A DNA stretch of 27,973 bases. Origin: Faecalimonas sp. Lineage in GTDB: Bacteria; Bacillota; Clostridia; Lachnospirales; Lachnospiraceae. Both the position numbers and the translations under genes were made by a program. Location of the stretch: positions 1 to 27,973 of the forward strand of contig JAHHTN010000020.1 in NCBI GenBank assembly GCA_020024645.1. The letters run 5' to 3'. The notes below the pieces were generated by a model that saw only the letters and a list, made by a program, of their open reading frames with translations, was not told the DNA's origin and ran no database searches. Below are positions 7,009 to 14,606 of this stretch, piece by piece; position 1 is the first letter of the stretch, and each line of letters starts with the position of its first letter.

Positions 7009-8412
7009 TCACTTTTCTTCAATGGCAGATTGTCCACGAAGAAGAATAACCGGCCCTCCCGTTCCTTCTATGTATTCCTTGGTAATTGTTACTTGACCAA
7101 TATTGTCATCCTTTGGAATTTCATACATAATATCAAGCATAAATTCTTCAATAATTGCTCGTAATCCTCTCGCACCTGTATTTTTCTTCATTGCTTTTTC
7201 TGCAATTGCCCCTAATGCATTCTCATCAAATTCTAATTTCACCTCATCTAAAGCAAGTAGTTTTTGGTACTGTTTTAAAATTGCATTTTTTGGCTCTTTT
7301 AAAATTCTTACCAATTTTTCCTTATCCAATCCTTGCAAAGTGAAAATCACAGGAAGACGCCCAATAAACTCAGGAATCATACCAAAATTTCTAATATCTT
7401 CCACTTCTACTTTTTCTAAAAGATTCTTATCATTATCGTATTTATCTTTTAAGTCAGCCATAAATCCTACCGATGCCTGCTTATTTAAGCGTTCTTTAAT
7501 GATTTCTTCTAAATCAGGAAATGCTCCACCACAAATAAATAGAATATTTTTTGTATTGACAGTTGTAAGCGGAACCATTGCATTTTTGCTATTTGCTCCA
7601 ACAGGAACTTCCACATCGCTTCCTTCTAACAGCTTTAACATTCCCTGCTGAACAGATTCACCACTTACATCTCTTTGGCTTGTGTTTTTTTTCTTTGCAA
7701 TTTTGTCAATTTCATCAATGAAGATAATTCCCTGCTCTGCCCTTTCCACATCATTATCTGCTGCCGCCAATAATTTAGAAACAACACTTTCAATATCATC
7801 TCCTATGTATCCAGCTTCCGTCAACGAAGTTGCATCCGTAATAGCTAAAGGTACATCTAGAAGACGTGCCAGTGTTTTTACAAGATATGTTTTTCCACAT
7901 CCTGTAGGTCCAATCATCAACATATTTGATTTTTCAATCTCAATATCATTCATTGTATTGGTAGCAACTCTTTTATAATGATTATAAACAGCAACTGCCA
8001 TTGCCTTTTTCGCATGTTCTTGTCCTACAATATATTCATCTAAACTTGCTTTAATTTTATGTGGAGCCGGTATATTTTTTATATCTAATGCCGGTTTTAC
8101 CTCTTCTTTCGGCTTTTTCTTCTTTACTTTTTGTTGTTTTGGAATCATATTATTCAAATCTTCCACATTCATTACCTGTATTCCTGGGATATTCATTAAT
8201 TTACTGTAATCAATCTGCCCATTATTCATTGCATCGAAACTTTTTTGCATACAATCCGAGCATACATGTATATGGTTAGGTAGTTCAATCATTTTACCCG
8301 CAATACTTTCGGGACGTCTACACATAAAACAAAACTTTTCATACTCATCTTCTTTTTTATCAATTGTTTCTTGTAAGTCAGTATCTTTTACATTATTTTC
8401 GTTCTCTAACAT
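7009..8412 (-). CDS. ClpX-like AAA+ unfoldase with altered RKH loop
   Basis: This is an ATP-dependent protein unfoldase of the ClpX type, expected to work as a hexamer with or without ClpP. A C4 zinc-binding domain (C28, C31, C51, C54) precedes the AAA+ module. The module has Walker A GPTGCGKT (168-175), pore loop GYIG (201-204), Walker B IIFIDE (229-234) and sensor 2 GARGLRA. The ClpP-contacting IGF loop appears as VGF (315-317). The RKH pore loop, normally in GGRKHP, is replaced around 273-279 by GANSKNA. The sequence is otherwise close to ClpX, including KEPKNA and FIPEFIGRLPV-like blocks. No clpP or tig is adjacent, as housekeeping clpX usually has, so this is probably a second ClpX. It is the last gene of rluF-ligA-clpX-like, starting one base after the ligA stop, with AGAGAGGA as ribosome site. 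Confidence 0.85.
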   Translation of the reverse strand: MLENENNVKDTDLQETIDKKEDEYEKFCFMCRRPESIAGKMIELPNHIHVCSDCMQKSFDAMNNGQIDYSKLMNIPGIQVMNVEDLNNMIPKQQKVKKKKPKEEVKPALDIKNIPAPHKIKASLDEYIVGQEHAKKAMAVAVYNHYKRVATNTMNDIEIEKSNMLMIGPTGCGKTYLVKTLARLLDVPLAITDATSLTEAGYIGDDIESVVSKLLAAADNDVERAEQGIIFIDEIDKIAKKKNTSQRDVSGESVQQGMLKLLEGSDVEVPVGANSKNAMVPLTTVNTKNILFICGGAFPDLEEIIKERLNKQASVGFMADLKDKYDNDKNLLEKVEVEDIRNFGMIPEFIGRLPVIFTLQGLDKEKLVRILKEPKNAILKQYQKLLALDEVKLEFDENALGAIAEKAMKKNTGARGLRAIIEEFMLDIMYEIPKDDNIGQVTITKEYIEGTGGPVILLRGQSAIEEK

Positions 8413-8413
8413 A

Positions 8414-10375
8414 TTATTCCTCTCTTAACATTTCCAAAAATTCTTCTTCCGAAATAATCGGTATCCCCAATTCCCTCGCCTTTTTATTTTTGGAAGAAGT
8501 TGATGTTGTATCATTATTAATCAAATAATTCGTTTTAGAAGTAACACTTCCTGTCACTTTCCCACCTTTACTCTCAATCGTTTCCTTTACTGCATTACGA
8601 TTTGCAAAATGATTTACACTTCCTGTAATAACAAATTGAACCCCATCAAAAATCGGTTTATCTTTTTCTACACTATCTTTTGAAATAGTAACTTCCAATA
8701 GAAGATTTTCAAATTCTTTGCGATGTTTTTCTATAGAAAAATATTCCACAAATGTTCCTGCAATTATTTCTCCAACACCATCAATTTGATTCAATCTATC
8801 AGTGGTAGCATTTATAATGTCTTCTATATTATTATTAAACTCTTTGCATATCATTTTTGCATTTGCTAGACCAATATTAGCAATACCCAAACTATAAATA
8901 ACTTTCGGCAAAGTCGTCTTTCTCGCTTTTTGAATACTTGCTTGTAATTTATTATAAGACTTTTCCCCAAATCCTTCCATTGATTTTATTTTTTCTTCAT
9001 AACGATTTAAATGAAAAATATCTGCATATTCTTTGATAAAACCTTCTAACACAAATTTTTCCAAAGTCGCCTCTGACATACCATCAATATTTAATGCATC
9101 TCTACTAACAAAAAGTGCGAATGATTTTATCCGTTTTGCTTGACATTCAGGATTTGTACAATAAAGTGATTTTGCATTATTCACCTTTCTAATCTCTGTT
9201 TTTTCTTTACATACTGGACAAGTTTTAGGAATATCTTTCACTCCACTTCTCGTCAAATTTTCTGCAATCTGCGGAATAATCATATTTGCTTTATAAACTT
9301 GTATCCAATCTCCAATACCTAATTCTAATTCTTCCATAATACTAATATTATGAACACTGGCACGACTTACCGTAGTTCCTTCTAATTCCACCGAATCAAA
9401 TATAGCTACCGGATTAATAAGACCTGTTCTTGATGGACTCCACTCTATTTCTCGAAGAGTTGTTTCTCGAATCTCGTCTGCCCATTTAAAAGCAAAAGAA
9501 TCTCTTGGGAATTTTGCTGTTGCCCCAAGCGATTGCCCGTAAGCAATATCATCATACACCAAAACAAGTCCATCTGATGGGAAGTCATTCAATTCTATTT
9601 TATTTGCAAATTTTTCTACTTTTTCTTCAATATCAGAACTTGTTACTTCTTCATGCTCTACCACATCAAATCCTTGTTCCAAGAGCCATCTAAATTGTTC
9701 GTTCCTTGAGTTCTTAAAATCTATGCCTTCTGCCTTCACAAGTGAAAACGCAAAAAACTTTACGTTTCTTTTCGCTGTAACTTCATTATTTAATTGACGT
9801 ACCGAACCACTACACAAGTTTCTCGGATTTTTATACTTAGCATCTACATCTTCAATTTCTTCATTGATTCTCTCAAAATCTTTATACCCTATAACAGCTT
9901 CCCCGCGAAGTACTAATTCTCCTGTATAAGAAATATGAAGTGGAATATTCTTAAACACTTTTGCATTATTTGTTATAACTTCTCCTACTTCACCATTTCC
10001 ACGTGTTACTGCTTTTTGCAATTCACCATCTCGATATGTTAATACAATTGTTAAACCGTCTAATTTCCATGAAATAATTGCTTTTTGATTACCCAAAAAC
10101 TCTTTCAAACCACTAATTTCCTTTGTTTTATCCAAAGATAACATTGGTTTTTCATGTCGTTCTTTTGGCAATTCACTTAAAACTTCATACCCTACATTTA
10201 CTGTAGGACTATTAGAAAGAGTAACATTTAATTCTTCTTCTAACGCAACTAACTCATCATATAATTTATCATATTGAAAATTACTCATAATCTCCGTCGC
10301 ATCTTGATAATAGGCTTTTCCTGCTTCATTTAAGCATTTAATCAATTCCTGCATACGTTTCTTCTTATCTATCAT
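8414..10375 (-). CDS. ligA: NAD-dependent DNA ligase
   Basis: This enzyme seals nicks in duplex DNA during replication and repair, using NAD+ to form an enzyme-AMP intermediate. The 653 residues show the full LigA order. An N-terminal Ia domain contains YxxAYYQ-like residues. The adenylation domain has catalytic Lys104 in KLDG (104-107; the middle residue is Leu rather than the more common Val or Ile). An OB fold and a C4 zinc finger (C386, C389, C406, C411) follow, then helix-hairpin-helix repeats and a C-terminal BRCT domain from about residue 575. Length is slightly below the 670 of E. coli. AGGAGTGAGAA precedes the ATG. It lies 9 nt after rluF and 1 nt before the ClpX-like gene, so all three should share the promoter at 11157-11185. 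Confidence 0.95.
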   Translation of the reverse strand: MIDKKKRMQELIKCLNEAGKAYYQDATEIMSNFQYDKLYDELVALEEELNVTLSNSPTVNVGYEVLSELPKERHEKPMLSLDKTKEISGLKEFLGNQKAIISWKLDGLTIVLTYRDGELQKAVTRGNGEVGEVITNNAKVFKNIPLHISYTGELVLRGEAVIGYKDFERINEEIEDVDAKYKNPRNLCSGSVRQLNNEVTAKRNVKFFAFSLVKAEGIDFKNSRNEQFRWLLEQGFDVVEHEEVTSSDIEEKVEKFANKIELNDFPSDGLVLVYDDIAYGQSLGATAKFPRDSFAFKWADEIRETTLREIEWSPSRTGLINPVAIFDSVELEGTTVSRASVHNISIMEELELGIGDWIQVYKANMIIPQIAENLTRSGVKDIPKTCPVCKEKTEIRKVNNAKSLYCTNPECQAKRIKSFALFVSRDALNIDGMSEATLEKFVLEGFIKEYADIFHLNRYEEKIKSMEGFGEKSYNKLQASIQKARKTTLPKVIYSLGIANIGLANAKMICKEFNNNIEDIINATTDRLNQIDGVGEIIAGTFVEYFSIEKHRKEFENLLLEVTISKDSVEKDKPIFDGVQFVITGSVNHFANRNAVKETIESKGGKVTGSVTSKTNYLINNDTTSTSSKNKKARELGIPIISEEEFLEMLREE

Positions 10376-10384
10376 TTCTCACTC

Positions 10385-11122
10385 CTATTTTTGTTCTATA
10401 ACAGTCTCATTTGATGAATCTTTAATCACCTCATAAAGCTCATTTATTTCAGCCTCTGTTACTTTTCTATATTCCCCTGGTTTCAATTTCCCAAGTGTAA
10501 TATTCATCACACGTACTCTTTCTAGTCTTGTCACTTTGTAGCCAAAAAATTCACACATCCTGCGAATTTGCCGATTTAATCCTTGTGTTAATATAATATT
10601 AAATTTGTATTTCCCAATGGCCTTTATTTCACATGGTCTTGTTACTGTGTTTAAAATCGGAACCCCCTGTCCCATTTTATCAAGAAATTCCTGGGTGATT
10701 GGCTTGTTTACCGTTACCTTATACTCTTTCTCATGACGGTTTCCTGCTCGCATCATTTTATTAATAATATCTCCATTGTTAGTCATCAGCAAAAGCCCTT
10801 CAGAATCTTTATCCAAACGTCCAATATATGTTATTCTCGTCGGATAATTCAAAAAACGTATAATATTATTCTTTTCTTTCTTTTCTTCTGTACAAACTAT
10901 CCCTACAGGCTTATTTACTGCTAAAAGCACCATTTCTTTTCCTGTAGTAACAACTTTTTTTCCTACTTTTACTTCTTGCTCAACCGAAACCTTCATTCCT
11001 GTCTCTGCACGTCTACCATCTACAAAGACCTTTCCAGCCTCAATCAATCTATCTGCTTCTCGTCTTGAACATACACCAGCTTCACTTAAAAATTTATTTA
11101 AACGAATTAATTTTTCTTTCAT
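10385..11122 (-). CDS. rluF: 23S rRNA pseudouridine synthase, RluF/RsuA family
   Basis: This enzyme converts uridine to pseudouridine in 23S rRNA; RluF of E. coli acts on U2604. An N-terminal S4 RNA-binding domain (LNKFLSEAGVCSRREADRLI, VFVDG) is followed by the catalytic domain with the nucleophile Asp in GRLDKDSEGLLLMTN. The block RAGNRHEKEYKVTVNKPIT fits RluF better than RluB or RsuA. The C-terminal NRQIRRMCEFFGY is the family's second signature. I place the start at 11122, where AGGGAG is 7 nt upstream. An ATG two codons earlier (11128) abuts the ribosome site. It is the first gene of the operon with ligA and the ClpX-like gene, transcribed from a near-consensus promoter. Confidence 0.88.
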   Translation of the reverse strand: MKEKLIRLNKFLSEAGVCSRREADRLIEAGKVFVDGRRAETGMKVSVEQEVKVGKKVVTTGKEMVLLAVNKPVGIVCTEEKKEKNNIIRFLNYPTRITYIGRLDKDSEGLLLMTNNGDIINKMMRAGNRHEKEYKVTVNKPITQEFLDKMGQGVPILNTVTRPCEIKAIGKYKFNIILTQGLNRQIRRMCEFFGYKVTRLERVRVMNITLGKLKPGEYRKVTEAEINELYEVIKDSSNETVIEQK

Positions 11123-11156
11123 TTTCATTCTCCCTGCTATCTAAACGCATAGGTTT

Positions 11157-11185
11157 ATGATACTGTTTTACTTTCAAAAAGTCAA
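11157..11185 (-). promoter_or_regulatory. Promoter of the rluF-ligA-clpX-like operon
   Basis: Minus-strand -35 TTGACT (complement 11180-11185) and -10 TATCAT (complement 11157-11162) have a 17-bp spacer. It lies about 35 nt upstream of rluF and interleaves with the oppositely directed candidate promoter of the DUF5721-type gene. Confidence 0.7.
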
Positions 11186-11200
11186 TGTTTCTGCTATAAT
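11172..11200 (+). promoter_or_regulatory. Candidate promoter of the DUF5721-type gene
   Basis: A perfect -10 TATAAT (11195-11200) has a weak -35 TTTCAA (11172-11177) 17 bp upstream. The leader to the start codon is about 90 nt. It overlaps the divergent rluF promoter, so the two polymerases would compete. Confidence 0.45.
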
Positions 11201-11298
11201 ATAGCCCATAGCAAATCTCTATTCTATTATTTCCTTAATATACTCATATCACAAAGATACATATACATACCATTAAAAATTAGACTACGGAGGTAATT

Positions 11299-11787
11299 AT
11301 GGTTTTATTATCAATTTCTGAAGTAAAGGAGTTTATGTCTAAACTTCTTCTCTCTGAAACATTTGATTCTTTTCTCTTTATTGAAGGAGAGATTGTTACT
11401 TTTAACACATTTTCAATAAGTGGTCGTTTACAAAAAGATTTTTTTGATAAAGATATGCTTCTTGAACGCAACTATTCCTTATGGACCGATTTAAGAGAAT
11501 ATTGCTTTTCCTTAATTAAAGGAAAACGCACCCCTCTACGATTTAAATTTATCTTTGGATTATCAGAATCGAATATCAAAAAACTTTTAGAACAACAAGT
11601 ATTATCATTCACCCCTCAAGATGTGCAAGGATTATATCTAAACATCTCTTATGACGGAACTTCTCTCAAATGCATAACAGGGACTTCCATGAATCTTTTC
11701 ACACTAGATAAATCTTTAGAAGAAGCTTGGGATAAAATGATACAAAAATTTTTCACTCAGAAAAAAATCGAATTTGAAATTATGTAA
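11299..11787 (+). CDS. DUF5721-type conserved protein of unknown function
   Basis: The 162-residue soluble protein has no signal peptide or membrane segment. The N-terminal pattern (VLLSISEVKEFMSKLL, FLFIEGEIVTFNTFSISG, then YSLWTDLREYCFSLIKGKRTP) matches my memory of DUF5721 proteins, which are widespread in Lachnospiraceae and uncharacterised. No catalytic motif is evident. GGAGG (11289-11293), 5 nt before the ATG, is a very strong ribosome site. It stands alone on the plus strand between the rluF operon (divergent) and the TcaA-like operon (convergent) and ends in the terminator at 11795-11816. The family name is from recall. Confidence 0.75.
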   Translation: MVLLSISEVKEFMSKLLLSETFDSFLFIEGEIVTFNTFSISGRLQKDFFDKDMLLERNYSLWTDLREYCFSLIKGKRTPLRFKFIFGLSESNIKKLLEQQVLSFTPQDVQGLYLNISYDGTSLKCITGTSMNLFTLDKSLEEAWDKMIQKFFTQKKIEFEIM

Positions 11788-11794
11788 AGACAAA

Positions 11795-11816
11795 GGGGGC
11801 ATCCATCGATGTCCCC
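11795..11816. terminator. Bidirectional terminator between convergent genes
   Basis: A 9-bp stem GGGGGCATC pairs with GATGTCCCC, with one G-U pair and loop CATC. TTTTTT follows at 11821-11826 on the plus strand. It serves the DUF5721-type gene and, on the other strand, probably the TcaA-like operon whose last stop is at 11825. Confidence 0.85.
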
Positions 11817-11824
11817 TCAATTTT

Positions 11825-13042
11825 TTAATATAGAATATCATAATATGTAATCGGAATATTTTTTAGTTTCCATTCTTTTCCTTCTTTTACATAAGTAATC
11901 ATTCCTCTTTTTTCTTTTTCTGATGTTTGCACTTCTTCTGCCCAGATTTTTTTGCAATTTGATTTTACATTCATTTTAACCTCAAGCATCATTTCATTTT
12001 TACGTCCATAATAATCACGCAATGTTATTTTAATGTTAGATAAGTCAAACGAATGAATAACAGTTCCTTCTTGATCTGTTATCTTATAAAGACCTTCATA
12101 TGATGATTTAATATACGAACGCTTTTGAGCATCTTCCGAAAATAAATCTTTCACTGCATTAAAATCTTTTTTAGCAATAGCTGCATTCAAAAGTGATTCT
12201 ATATCGTCACCTAACTGTTTTACCAATTTTTCCTTTTCTTTTTCTTCTGGAAAAAGTTCAACTCTCTTTTCGCTCATCATCGAATCAATTTCTAACATAT
12301 CCTTATATGTTTTCATTCCATCTTCAGATACTTCTAGTTGATATGTTCCCTTAAACATATCCCCGATATCAATTTCTTTCATTCCATTTCTGTCTAATTT
12401 TTCTTTCCCTTTTATCTTTTCACCATTTAATTTTACAGTTGCTTTTTCAGGGACCGTTATTTTGCATTTTTCTGCAACCTCATCTTCTGGAGCAACGTGC
12501 CACTCATTCCAAAACAAAAATTTTCGTTCTCCTTTAATAAGTGATACTTCTGCATATTTTTTCCCAACATTTTTAGGCGTAGTATATGCTATTACATAAT
12601 AAGCAGAATCTTTTTCTTCTTTCTTCATATGTTTTTCCACTTGGGCTGATTGAAATTCCACTTGCTTATCATCCATATGTGCATTTACATACATCTGTCT
12701 ATTTAAGCCTTCTTCTTTTGGGAATGAATAAAAATCATACACTCTATTCCATTCACCATTCGCTTTTGCTTTCCAATATTCTAAAGCCGTTGTTTCAGCT
12801 GAATACTTTTTATCTAGTGAAAAATAAATTCCAATGAATAACACTGCCATAATAATTACTTCTCCTATTAGAAGTAATTGCATCTTAGAGATTTTTATTT
12901 CCTTTTTAGGAATTTCTGCTGCTTTTTCTGGCAATACTGTATTCTGCTCCTCCTCTTCTCTATATTCTGCTAAAGAACTCCCGCATTCTCCACAAAATAA
13001 ATCTTTATCATCACACTTTGTTCCACAATTCGGACAAAACAT
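11825..13042 (-). CDS. Zinc-ribbon, single-pass membrane protein, TcaA-like
   Basis: This is an envelope protein with a cytoplasmic zinc ribbon (C3, C6, C17, C20 counted from the preferred start), a short acidic linker, one membrane helix (about 55-76) and a 330-residue extracytoplasmic part. The outer part looks like repeated small domains: one with KATVKLNGEKIKGKE…YQLEVSEDGMK, resembling the PEGA/TcaA domain-2 type, then a C-terminal NTF2-like region. This is the architecture of S. aureus TcaA, a modulator of cell-wall crosslinking and glycopeptide sensitivity, but the function here is inferred only. I chose the ATG at 13042 because AGGGGGTGAG is correctly spaced before it; an ATG at 13063 would overlap the upstream stop and lacks a site. 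It is the last gene of a three-gene operon. Confidence 0.75.
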   Translation of the reverse strand: MFCPNCGTKCDDKDLFCGECGSSLAEYREEEEQNTVLPEKAAEIPKKEIKISKMQLLLIGEVIIMAVLFIGIYFSLDKKYSAETTALEYWKAKANGEWNRVYDFYSFPKEEGLNRQMYVNAHMDDKQVEFQSAQVEKHMKKEEKDSAYYVIAYTTPKNVGKKYAEVSLIKGERKFLFWNEWHVAPEDEVAEKCKITVPEKATVKLNGEKIKGKEKLDRNGMKEIDIGDMFKGTYQLEVSEDGMKTYKDMLEIDSMMSEKRVELFPEEKEKEKLVKQLGDDIESLLNAAIAKKDFNAVKDLFSEDAQKRSYIKSSYEGLYKITDQEGTVIHSFDLSNIKITLRDYYGRKNEMMLEVKMNVKSNCKKIWAEEVQTSEKEKRGMITYVKEGKEWKLKNIPITYYDILY

Positions 13043-13053
13043 CGTCTCACCCC

Positions 13054-13593
13054 CTATGACCATCCTTTAGTTTTTGAATATGCCTGTAACTTTTCTAGAT
13101 TACTCTTCTCTATCTCCGAAAATTCTGCACTCACTTTATTCATATCCGTTTGTTTAGCTATATTTTTATACCAATCAAATTGATTAAAGTGATTGATATC
13201 TTCTTCTAATGTAAATTGATATCCATGACGGGCATATATCTCGTTAATTGCTAATTTAATCGTTTTTTGATCTTTTACTTTTTCGTTCATTTGCTCATCT
13301 GTAAGCAACTTTTTATCACTCTCTGGAAAAACAAGTTCAGCCTGTGGTTCAACCGATGCTTTTCCTGTATGAATACTTTTCCCATCATATGTAATCTGTT
13401 TGTCTATTTTATACTCTTTTGTTTGATCTACTTCATTATATCTCACTGCATTTGGTTTAAAATCAGAGTCCACGTTAGGTTTAACCTTCTCCCCTTCTAC
13501 TCTGCCAACAAAAAATGTAACTACAAAAACCATAATAAGTAGTAAATCCACAACACCAAGTAAAATAGCAATTGGTTTTTTCTTTTTTTTCAT
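13054..13593 (-). CDS. YARHG domain protein, membrane-anchored
   Basis: The 179-residue protein has a polybasic start (MKKKKKP) and one hydrophobic segment (residues 8-29), acting as signal-anchor. A low-complexity linker leads to a C-terminal YARHG domain, with YARHG at 120-124 inside AINEIYARHGYQF followed by FNQFDWYKN. YARHG domains are extracellular and of unknown biochemical role. The anchor places the domain outside the cytoplasmic membrane. AGGAG 7 nt before the ATG sets the start. It is the middle gene of an operon with the Yip1-like and TcaA-like proteins; its stop lies 11 nt before the TcaA-like start. Confidence 0.82.
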   Translation of the reverse strand: MKKKKKPIAILLGVVDLLLIMVFVVTFFVGRVEGEKVKPNVDSDFKPNAVRYNEVDQTKEYKIDKQITYDGKSIHTGKASVEPQAELVFPESDKKLLTDEQMNEKVKDQKTIKLAINEIYARHGYQFTLEEDINHFNQFDWYKNIAKQTDMNKVSAEFSEIEKSNLEKLQAYSKTKGWS

Positions 13594-13630
13594 CTGCTAT
13601 CTCCTATTTTAAATTCTTATTAAATCTGTC

Positions 13631-14437
13631 CTAAAATTTTAACAAACCGCCTAATAATGTTCCCATAACACTTGTTAACATTTCTTTTCCGAAAAGGTAC
13701 ACTACAATACATATAATAACCGCCATAATTACTTCGGCAATAAAATATGCGTAGATTTTACGATCTTCATCTGCCTGTACAAGTACGCGATACCCAGCAA
13801 ATTCGATAACCGGTACAATGATTTTTCCAAGTCCATATATAATACATCCAAAATTAAATGATATAAAACACAAAACACCTGACACAATAAAAATTAGTGT
13901 TTCATATAACGCTCTTGCTCCCACTACTGTAAACATTGCACTTTGCTCTGTCACACCATTTAACACACCCGAAAATATCTTCAACATAAGAGCCTCTAAA
14001 CAATCTGCCCCAATCGTTAAAAGAAGTACCATAATAATCACTGTTGCTTTTGGTATATCAATATATCCGCCTAATGCAGAATCCATTTTTATAAGCAAAA
14101 TAACTGAAAAAATAACTGCTACTAACGTTTTCAATCCAATAAACTCAATTCCAAGTATACTTGATTTCCCATTTGCAATATTTTGGGTTTCAGTAACTGG
14201 ATGTTTTAACAACGGAATGATTTTAGAAAATATATTTTTTGTTTCATTCACAACAATAGTACTTTTTGCACTAATCCATTCTGCCTCTTTCGTCTTTTCC
14301 CCCGTTTGGCTAATTGTTGGCTGTCCCCCATTCCAACTTTCTGCCTGTGATTCATTATTGCTTTCTACCTGCTGTGTACAAGTACAAACTTCTCCTTCTT
14401 CAAGTTTTTTACCACATTTTGTACAAAATTTTGCCAT
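13631..14437 (-). CDS. Zinc-ribbon Yip1-like polytopic membrane protein
   Basis: The 268-residue protein begins with a zinc ribbon (C5, C8, C18, C20) and a hydrophilic linker of about 75 residues. Five or so membrane helices follow from about residue 105 to the end, with a Gly-rich C-terminal helix. The membrane part resembles Yip1-domain proteins often found with zinc-ribbon proteins in Firmicutes; no enzymatic motif is seen. AGGAGGAAGAAGT precedes the ATG. It is the first gene of the operon Yip1-like, YARHG, TcaA-like, driven by the near-consensus promoter at 14470-14499. It may act as a membrane scaffold for the two single-pass partners (inference). Confidence 0.7.
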   Translation of the reverse strand: MAKFCTKCGKKLEEGEVCTCTQQVESNNESQAESWNGGQPTISQTGEKTKEAEWISAKSTIVVNETKNIFSKIIPLLKHPVTETQNIANGKSSILGIEFIGLKTLVAVIFSVILLIKMDSALGGYIDIPKATVIIMVLLLTIGADCLEALMLKIFSGVLNGVTEQSAMFTVVGARALYETLIFIVSGVLCFISFNFGCIIYGLGKIIVPVIEFAGYRVLVQADEDRKIYAYFIAEVIMAVIICIVVYLFGKEMLTSVMGTLLGGLLKF

Positions 14438-14469
14438 ACTTCTTCCTCCTCATAAGTATATTTTTCTTA

Positions 14470-14499
14470 ATTATACTCTTTTTCTATAATTAATGTCAA
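14470..14499 (-). promoter_or_regulatory. Promoter of the Yip1-like / YARHG / TcaA-like operon
   Basis: Minus-strand -35 TTGACA (complement 14494-14499) and -10 TATAAT (complement 14470-14475) both match consensus perfectly, with an 18-bp spacer. The leader is about 25 nt. Confidence 0.8.
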
Positions 14500-14548
14500 T
14501 TTAAAACTTTATTTTTTCTTTTTTCCAAAAATTCAACACACAAAGAAA

Positions 14549-14586
14549 AGACGTCGAAATAATTTATACAAATCATTTCAACGCCT
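14549..14586 (-). terminator. Terminator of htpG
   Basis: A 17-bp stem (arms 14549-14565 and 14570-14586) pairs completely when three G-U wobbles are allowed, with a 4-nt loop. TTTTCTTTG follows on the minus strand. It lies 20 nt past the htpG stop. Confidence 0.8.
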
Positions 14587-14606
14587 CTGAGTCAAAATTT
14601 ATTCTA

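Noticed and set aside
7103..7651. 182-codon plus-strand ORF opposite the ClpX-like gene
   Set aside because: Antisense shadow of a strongly conserved protein; Ser/Phe-rich composition and no ribosome site.
13818..14489. 223-codon plus-strand ORF opposite the Yip1-like gene
   Set aside because: Its composition mirrors the antisense membrane protein, and it runs across that operon's promoter; no family features.
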